Source of the DNA: Ischnura elegans
Lineage: Eukaryota > Arthropoda > Insecta > Odonata > Coenagrionidae
Assembly: GCF_921293095.1 (NCBI RefSeq)
Contig: NC_060248.1
Coordinates: 82,653,243 to 82,717,242 of the forward strand
DNA: 64,000 bases
Direction of reading: 5' to 3'
Position 1 is the first letter of the stretch. Each line of letters opens with the position of its first letter. Shown in pieces: positions 56,500-64,000 of this stretch. A program made the position numbers and the translations under genes. Under the pieces are notes generated by a model. The model saw only the letters and a program-made list of their open reading frames with translations, was not told the DNA's origin and did no database searches.

Positions 56500-58267
56500 T
56501 TCTTATCGCGACTTTCGTCAGAGAAGTCTTTCACGCGCAGGCACCTGTGCTTTCCGGAAGATGATGTTTTCAAATCACTGCATTTCCACGTACCGCTCGG
56601 CCGTGGTGGGAGTGATTTTTGCGTGCCGATGAATGTTCATGAATGTTAAATTTCCGTTTTGTGGCAATGTTTGGTTTCAGGCAGTGACACATGCAGTTCC
56701 GTCTCCCGTATCTATGTCAAACATTTTATGTGTATGTTTTGCACTGAGTGATGGCAGAAGTTTTATCCGTGTGACAACAGGATGTAGGAATATAAACGTT
56801 ATGCTTTCATATGCATTAGGGTAAAAATGCTTATTTGTTATTAATTAACTGTAAATAATCACCACTTGGACATTGTATTGATACATTTACGTATGTACCG
56901 TATTTGATAAAAACAAATGGAAAATACCAATTGCGACGAAAGGTTACATGACGTACGGTTGAGGTTGAATCGTTTTATGCATAAATATTATTTTTCGGTA
57001 AAGGCTAGTGCTGTCGTAAAAATCTCAGTTTTGTAAGCGCAAAATACGATGACTGGTTAGACATTCTACAGACTGTCGTTTAATGCTTCCGGTAAAGAGT
57101 GTATGCGGCTACAAAAACAGTGAAACAGTCGCAGAAAAAAATTAGTCAATACCAGTGGTACTAAATGGGATTTATTTCGTGTGAATGTAAGTGTTATATA
57201 CCAACTAATAGAAAATAAAATAATGTAAAATTAGCATAATCATACTGGCTACTCAAAGTTCTGGCTATTATAAACTACTTTCCTTATATCAGACTGTCAC
57301 TACTAAAATTTCCTTGAGTCTAGGAACTACAAAAGTGTTCAGGCACAGTTATTCTTAAGTGATGACTCTATTTGTAATGTTTTAAATTGGAGAATAAAGG
57401 AATGTTCATTTTTCGACGAAAGCTTGGTACAAAATATTAAAACCAATGACAGACATCTTGTAAAAACTCATTCCTTGAATTTTTTTATTCCCAACATTGT
57501 TTCATTTCAAAAAGTGCAGCTATTGATAATTTAATAATAAAGAACTTCGATTTATAACTAATTATCTTATTTTTTCTTACTTGGATGTAAATTATTTATG
57601 GAGTTTGCATATTTTGAACATAATGATCGTTTTTAAGCTTTGTATTTTACCCTGAAAAATATTACCTGGGTAACAAGTATACCTTGTTGTCAAATAAATG
57701 ATGCACTAGTGGAAGATTACACTGGGGAACAATTTTAAGCATATTTCCTGTTGATTTCAATTTTTGAGCTGCTTTATCCTAAAATAAGGATACTTATTTT
57801 GAAACAGTAGTTGATTTACTTCTACCACGTAAATTTGCTTCACTATTCCTTGTGTAATCGTGACTGCTCTCTCCTAGATTAACCGTCGATCATAAGAGGC
57901 ATCGTTTCTTTCCAATTGGTTAGCATCTTACACATTACACCAAATGAGACTGGCGCCATTGGCTGGCATTACATCTTATGAGACTGGCGCCAAGTGACTG
58001 TCGCCGTGGGAGACCAGCGGTGGGTGCATAGCAGTCTAGTTATGCTGTAGTGAGGTTTGCTTCTTTGGATGAGGAGCTTTGTTGTGGTGCGGGTTGCATA
58101 ACGCATTTTGGATCTAAGATTTCCGCGACGTTTCTCCATATGAGTCACGGCTTTCGGGCTCACACAACGCAGACAACACAACGCGGATTAACGCCCGAAA
58201 GACGTGATTCATGCACGCACATTATTTTTTTGTCAATTCACGCTCATCGGTAAACCACGCCTTTTAA
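56500..58267. other. Intergenic stretch between the lectin genes (left part)
   Basis: Short, unrecognised open frames. No gene called. Confidence 0.35.
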
Positions 58268-58569
58268 TCCTTATAGTGCCAGCGGGCAGATCCTTCGGCC
58301 CGAGAGGTACGTGCGAGGAGAATCGATGGCCGATCTATCGGCTGGATTTTTTTACACTCACGTCTTTTATTTTTTGTGCTTCATGTAGCTTTGGTAACTA
58401 TTTTTAGTACCTGTCATGCTCGTGAGTTTTGGGAGCAAATTAAAAAACATAGTTTCTGAAAATGCATATTAAGCTTTATTTAAATTTTTAAGCGCAAGCC
58501 TAACAATTCGCCAAAAAAAGCCCTGGAATTCCTCAGCATACCGGGCAAAATAGTCTGGCACTAGGAGGG
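58268..58569. mobile_element. piggyBac-type MITE, 302 bp
   Basis: TTAA borders lie at 58264-58267 and 58570-58573. TCCTTATAGTGCCAG at the left matches CCCTCCTAGTGCCAG, the reverse complement of the right end. An internal dyad GCCGATCTATCGGC lies at 58329-58342. More diverged than the other family members. Confidence 0.75.
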
Positions 58570-58933
58570 TTAATAGATTACGTACAGATTTTATGATTGG
58601 ACATTTTGTAAGATAAGATTTCCCTTTACATTCCTTAATTCTCAATTATTTTTACGTAAAAAAGGGTATTCTGTAGCTACAAACTTGGAAAAAAATTGAC
58701 CTCATGTTTGCAGCACGTTGATAGATTTGCAGCAACTCGCCATAATTCGCGTCCATTTGCCTTAAATCTTGGTCTCACATCACACTTTCTTTATTATGCG
58801 TCTCACGCATATGATATAGCTTATCACTAGTTCTCTTTCCTTTGACTTGTTCCCCAAGGATCGGCCTCAGGGGGTTTTCATGTGTCAGTGACCTAACATC
58901 CTCTTTAACATTAAGTACCTGGGCTACCCAATC

Positions 58934-59415
58934 CAGGGGCAGATTTGAGGGCGGTCGCCGGGGTCACTTTTCACTGTGACCCCCTCTCCCCTAAATTTTA
59001 CCAAAAATTTTTATTAGTTAAATAGTTTTTAGATATGTCCGTATAATGGAATAAAGAAGGTTTAATGTAAAAGCATGGCTACGATCCCCAAACGTGAGAG
59101 AAGTTTGAGTTGTAATTATCGTGGAGCACTCCTCACTGTAAAATGCATGCTGAAGAGTTTTTAATTATGTTAAACATCTTGTTGGCTTTTTATTTTTTCT
59201 CCTTTTTTAAACTTCTTAAATGTCTAAAAACATTTTAATTTTATCTTTTTTAAGAATAGAAAGTTAAATTAAATAGGCTCCAAAATGCGCCAAAAATATG
59301 CATTTAAAAAAATTTACACGGGAGAGCATTCATCTTTCCCGGAGGGTATTCCATACTCCCTGACCCAGGTTATGAATCCCCTACTCCCCCAAGTAATATG
59401 CTGAATCCGCCCCTG
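58934..59415. mobile_element. hAT-type MITE, 482 bp
   Basis: The ends CAGGGGCAGATT and CAGGGGCGGATT (reverse complement of right) match but for one base. The 8-bp flanks ACCCAATC (58926-58933) and ACACAATC (59416-59423) differ at one base. No transposase. Confidence 0.8.
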
Positions 59416-59849
59416 ACACAATCCACTCTTCAGTTACCCTTGGCGGGGTTATACGTATTCATTTATTGCAAATGAAATTCATTCTAGTCGTATATCAGTT
59501 TTCGTCATTTCTGTGGACATTTTCGTCCCCTTCCATCTGCCAACAATTGAGCATTTGTTCACTTTTGGAAAACTGTATCAAAGCATCCAAAAATACTGAA
59601 GTTTAAACCCTACTTCCTCAGGAGATGTTATTAAATTGTTGTTCATTTTGAAATCCTACGAATTTGAAATTTCGCTGAAACACATGACTGCTGTGTTTTT
59701 CGATGTGTAACTATACATGTGACTATATACTGTATGTGCACTACTTAATACTCATCTTCCTTTATTATTAAGGATGTTGGAAGACAGGCCTAAGTAGGCT
59801 ATTAATTAAGTCCAGGATTAATGTCTGTTAACTCTTAATGACCAAGTTC
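59416..59849. other. Non-genic stretch
   Basis: AT-rich, nothing identified. Confidence 0.35.
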
Positions 59850-60311
59850 TCATATTAGTGCTCCTTCTAATTTAAGATCTCTTGAGGGACGCAAATATTT
59901 TCTCTGATTGCAACCGTTGTTATTTCTTATAAAAATCTGGTCACGTTCTCCTGGCCATGGCCTGGACTGTGTGGTCCCGAATTTTTCTTTTTCTATGATT
60001 TCATTTGTAGCTTGTTCTCTGCAATATCGAAAATTAGTCTGCGATGAATAGTGGTGCCTGTAACTAAGGATTAATATATTTAGCTCAAATATGGTGGATC
60101 CAGAGAAGAAAGAATGAATAGGGTAGTTTCCTTCATCAAAGAAAACGAAAGGCATTGATTGCGGTTCGTTACCCACCATTACTGTATTCATAATACACAA
60201 ATTATTTGGTTTTTGAAATACCGGTTTTGACGAATGGCAAGGGTCAAATTTTATCCTCATTTGAAAAAGGCCAGATTGGCGCCCATGCGATTCCACTCCG
60301 CATGACGTCAC
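59850..60311 (-). other. 153-codon open frame, unassigned
   Basis: An unusually long open frame for AT-rich DNA (MTSCGVESHGRQSGLFQMRI at the start, ending LKLEGALI). There is no signal peptide, domain or splice support. CRE TGACGTCA lies in its first codons (about 60303-60310). It may be part of an old unclassified repeat. Not called as a gene. Confidence 0.2.
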
Positions 60312-62094
60312 AGGGACCTAGTTTCTACACGAGAGGATAGGAGTTATACATCGTCTGAGGGTACCAATGCATGCATGTGGCACAGAGCTCAGGGAAACAT
60401 GTCTTAATAATCACCTATTAAAACTGGCTAAGTTCGGAAAGTTTTCTTCGTTTGATAAGGTATTAATAAACCTTTTTTAAGCCAAGCGCTACCATCCAGC
60501 AAGGTACTCAGCTATCCGCTAGCATCCTGCGACGTATCAGCGCTAAGCCTCGCCTCAAGGTCACCTCACCGGGCGGGAGGGGGAACCAGAAATACGACGT
60601 ATGGAGATATTTCCCGGCATTCATACTTAAGCGTCGCGTTTTCGCGCGCTTGAAATTTTTCACTTTTCATTTAATCGCGAAAAATAGATGCTGTCATTTA
60701 AAAATCTAAAAGCGTGAAATACGTACTCCAGGAGTAATAATCTTTCGATTAAAGCAATAAAAAAATAATAGGAAACCACCCTATTCCAGTGTCAGTAGTG
60801 ATTTAATTTGTTTTCAAATACTTGCTTCAAATTGGCGTTATAAGGTGTTTGCTTTTATAAAAGCTCGACTATATTTTACAGTCTTATGTTTCCCTTGAAT
60901 CATTTCTGTTTCACACCCGTCTATTGCGTTATTATTGATGTCTTTTATGGTTCCTTAAGTTATTTCTTTAAATTTTTTATTAATTTTCAGAATTTAGTAT
61001 CCCAGGCTCATCAGAATATTTGAAAAAGGAAGACGGGACACCTAAGCCGACAGATAATTTTTGTAGTTGACTTAAGTATAGGAATAAAATTTTCAGTACT
61101 AAAACAGAAATCATATTTTCTAATTTTTTCCACACTGAAACACAGGATTATAATGTTTTCTACATAAGATGATTCGCCAGAATTCGGTGTAGGCGCAAGC
61201 GATGTCCAATAAAAGTGATCATTTAGTCTTTCATCTGGACAAGGATTTGGGATGTGATCTCTGTATTTAAAAGTACGGATGGATTACTTTCCCATTAGCA
61301 AAAGGTTATTTTTTATAGAGAAACTGCTCTGTCAGACCCCAACGTCAGCGGTTTTTAATCAGCACTTTTTGCGAACATTCTTTAGCTTGTTGAAATTGTA
61401 AATACAACAGATGGAAACCCTGGTTAAGATTCCTCATGTATCATCACGTCTTCAATCAATTTAGATTCTCTATGTTCCTTATACAAATGGAACGAAATTT
61501 ATATGAGCTATTTTCAGAGGCTTAGAAAAGAAAACATTATAACGAATTACTGAACCATTTGAAGCAGCTGTTAAATAATTGTCACTCCCATTTAATCAAA
61601 CCTGGAACCAATTTTTTGTTTTCATTTAATTTTATTGTTCAACAAATGATCTTACAGTGGAATGCGGAATATAATTTATTGTTTGCAAATTTTACATTAC
61701 AATATTGTGAAAATTAGTTCAAATCTATGCTCTCCACAATTATGTCATTGTAATATATATTATTATATTAATAACAATTATAATTACGTTGTAATACAGT
61801 TATGGCAATACAAAGTTCAGTTAACCATCATATGACAAATTATCGTGCTAGCATTGTAAATGAAATATCCTGTTCAGAATTAGATGATCATTGTAAAATA
61901 CTGCATCATAAAATATTTATTTTCTCTATAATCGTTGTGTATTTAGAGTTTAAGTAATCTTTAAAAAAGGAAAATGAGTAAATTGTTACAGTTGAATTTT
62001 ATTTTCAATTTCATCTTGCCATTATCAGACAGTCTCCTGAAAGTTCTCTTGACTTCACCATTACATTTGATTTCTTGAAATTTAGTTACTTCAA
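60312..62094. other. Intergenic stretch downstream of lectin gene 2
   Basis: AT-rich, with a TA/TAAT-rich block at about 61740-61800. A poly(A) signal for lectin gene 2 lies at 61998-62003. Confidence 0.4.
61998..62003 (-). terminator. Poly(A) signal of lectin gene 2
   Basis: AATAAA on the - strand, 92 bp after the TAG stop. Confidence 0.6.
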
Positions 62095-62360
62095 CTACAC
62101 GTCTGCAGAATTAATTTTCCTCTTCCTGCAAATGAACCCGTGGCGCGACTCGCAAACATCCGCATGAAACAGAGCCGAGCACGATTTGGTTCCATCTTCT
62201 ATTTTCTCGATCGCGAGGCAATTTTCTGCGGTACGTGGAGTATTGCCTGTCCACAATGGATATCTGTCGACACTATTTTTCGGCGGGATCGTGGTCTTAC
62301 TTCCTTCCCAGATCCATTCACCATCTTCGTAGGTTCCGTCCACCCAAAGTAGTCCCCTAT
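62095..62360 (-). CDS. Lectin gene 2, last exon
   Basis: Acceptor TTTTTTTTCAG before 62360. It carries the second half of the lectin domain and ends 11 residues after the closing FIC. Unlike gene 1 there is no following linker/helix exon: the stop lies in this exon. Confidence 0.88.
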
Positions 62361-63853
62361 CTGAAAAAAAATAAAAATTTTAGTGTTTATTATTACATCC
62401 CCTGGTATTCTTTAATTTTTGGGATGATTAACATTGTATCTTGTACAAAACTATATGAATCATTGAGAGTCGGACCCTTTTTGAATAATTAGGAGGCAAA
62501 CATTTGCATTTAAGCGTATTTGGATGGAAAGGAGAACTACAAAACATATCATGAGGGGGCATCTGTTAACTATGTGAGGCGTTTTTGGGGGGGAAGGGGT
62601 CAAGCCGATCTCACCCAATCTCACTTGGGGGGGAGGGGAGGATCCTGGCAAGTTTCGCGTAATTTTGTTTGCGCAAGAAACAGCGTAAAATGTGATTCTA
62701 GACTACGATCTTCATAATCTGAAATAATAGCCTTAGCTAATTTTAAATAAAAATAATTAAACAAATTGTTTTTTTCATGAATCCAACGCAATGAAGCATA
62801 GATTAACGTATTAACGATTAAACTTGCCAACTACTCATGAAGGCAATCTTCCAATAAAGCTAGAATAAAAAAAAAATGCTTTTAGAAATACTAAGAAAAT
62901 TCACAAGCATGCATAAGGCATTCACAGGAATACATAAGTTAATTGGCTAAACTACAAGATCGCCTGCGGTAGGACTGGGAGAGGAGGAACCAAGTACTAA
63001 ACCAAATTACACGCCCATGTCACCGGATGCCTCGTAGCATCGTTCCTCATGACTGCAGCACAACGGCAAACGTATTTCAATATTATATTTATGTTTGATA
63101 TAGCTGAATTTAAAGTGCCACGTCGAACGTCAAGTGTTAAGTATGTGAAGTAGATAAAGAGGGATAAACGTAAGAAGAAAATTAGGAAACTGAATGAAAT
63201 GGCATGGAAATGAGATAAGTGGACGTTCGCAGTATACTTATCTTAGGATTACAGTACTCTGAAAGGATGGCGTTCTTATGCTCAACTGCATAACGGGAAA
63301 TGGGTATAGATTCTATACTACTGAATACCCAAGTACCTTGACGTACAATCAACAAACTGTCTTCAGTAATCTCAAGATGCATCACCCGTGAACTAGTTCA
63401 CTTTTATGGTTATCAAAAAAATCGAAGTACGTCAAAATTAAAAATGAATTACGCTAATTAGCCATATATTTGCTACCACTGTAGTTTTTGGTAGTATTAT
63501 TTTAAAATAAAGTAAGAAGCCTACATGTTCGTTAAGTTGATGGAAGAAATATAATAATGTGAATGGAATTTTTATTTAAACTACATCTATTGTGCAATTA
63601 CAAGATTTATTGTGGCAGTTACCTTCAATAATGTGAGGGTTTTTATGCAAGACGAAAGCCATAAACTGCAGGTAGTCCCTTCTATCTACCATTGCAAGAT
63701 AGCTGTCGTTTACTAACTTAGGGCACAGATCAACGGCCTCACTCCAAGTAGCATTTTGGTCAGGAAAGAAGATGAATTTCTGATCTTGTATCGAGAAGGA
63801 ATTCTCTTTCACTGCGTCCTCTGTTGGTTTAGAATTATCATTCTTCCTTGTTC
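62095..63853 (-). CDS. C-type lectin-like protein (gene 2), partial at window edge
   Basis: Exons 63623-63853 and 62095-62360 join in phase 1 at the same Asp codon as in gene 1 (HIIE-D-RGLLWVDG against KIEN-D-LWVGG). Visible lectin-fold marks are FFPDQNATWSEAVDLC, SYLAMVDRRDYLQF, LLWVDGTYEDGEWIWEG, TAENCLAIEK and ADVCESRHGFICRKR, then a short tail and TAG. The site where EPN/QPD is expected reads GNTPRTAENC, and WND is absent, so calcium-dependent sugar binding is unlikely. The exon at 63853 begins in phase 1, as gene 1 exon 2 does, so a signal-peptide exon should lie beyond 64000. The in-frame ATG at 63947 lies within the intron and is unlikely to be the start. Confidence 0.88.
62361..63622. 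other. Lectin gene 2 intron
   Basis: A 1262-bp GT-AG intron. It includes a GGGG-rich patch (about 62587-62640). No nested element defined. Confidence 0.6.
63623..63853 (-). CDS. Lectin gene 2, internal exon
   Basis: Acceptor CTTCTTTTTTGACAG before 63853 and donor GAAG/GTAACT after 63623. 231 nt, 76 full codons plus split codons at both ends. It lacks most of the acidic stretch found in gene 1 exon 2. Confidence 0.88.
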
Positions 63854-64000
63854 CTGTCAAAAAAGAAGAGATTAAAATTGCTGGTATTAATATCAATGGT
63901 GGCAGAATCAATGAAATATTTTCCGATTTTGACAGTGCGACTTCCAAAAACTTTTTTCCGCTTTTTGAAATAAACTAATGTCTTAATATACTCGTATGAC

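Noticed and set aside
56301-56573. Longer start for lectin gene 1 at the ATG at 56573
   Set aside because: It lies upstream of the TATA box and puts the signal peptide in the middle of the protein. The ATG at 56405 fits the signal peptide and promoter.
63854-63947. ATG at 63947 as start of lectin gene 2
   Set aside because: A good acceptor at 63854 in the same phase as gene 1 exon 2 shows that this stretch is intron that happens to be open.
1-64000. CRISPR arrays, operons, riboswitches or prophage
   Set aside because: No regularly spaced repeats, no bacterial gene organisation, and clear spliced genes show nuclear animal DNA.
1-64000. LTR retrovirus-like elements or Polintons
   Set aside because: No paired direct LTRs, primer-binding site, gag/integrase/envelope, or Polinton polymerase/capsid sequence recognised.

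Overview
This is an AT-rich, intron-containing animal genomic window, most likely from an insect or other arthropod. It carries short tRNA-headed SINEs, non-LTR (LINE) 3' ends, piggyBac, hAT, Harbinger and mariner DNA elements, and arthropod-style core promoters (TATA plus TCAGT initiator). Bacterial operons, CRISPR arrays and rRNA are absent. I cannot name the species from sequence alone.

Left part (1-25 kb): mostly non-genic. It holds two related 70-nt exon-like segments on the + strand (290 and 18150), old local duplications (6985-7460; 8940-9625; 10449-10836 against 12268-13366), a 954-bp inverted-repeat element (1061-2014), a hAT-type MITE with a piggyBac-type MITE nested in it (15421-15992), a Harbinger-type MITE (20208-20407), a perfect 50-bp palindrome (22504-22553) and several LINE ends.

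Middle (25-46 kb): CpG-richer promoter-like islands (about 25.6, 35.3 and 40.7-41.1 kb), a 670-bp piggyBac-type MITE (26027-26696), and a complete 3341-bp piggyBac transposon (36979-40319) with intact TTAA flanks, terminal repeats and a 595-residue transposase. A tRNA-Arg(TCG) gene lies at 43646-43718 and a broken mariner transposase tail near 44.5 kb.

Right part (46-64 kb): two tandem secreted C-type lectin-like genes on the - strand. Gene 1 can be rebuilt in full from four exons (start 56405, stop 46758; every splice phase agrees), giving a predicted protein of 285 residues: signal peptide, acidic stretch, C-type lectin fold, Pro/Ser linker, and a separate last exon encoding a Lys-Arg site followed by a 31-residue cationic amphipathic helix. 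Gene 2 (exons 63623-63853 and 62095-62360) has the same lectin exon structure but no such tail, and runs off the right edge. The introns and flanks are loaded with SINEs, a foldback structure, a repeated 375-bp segment and a GC-rich hairpin.

Most promising observations: the lectin with a built-in cationic tail peptide, and a shared end architecture (palindrome followed by TGGCAC) in piggyBac-type elements of this genome where the palindrome itself differs from family to family.
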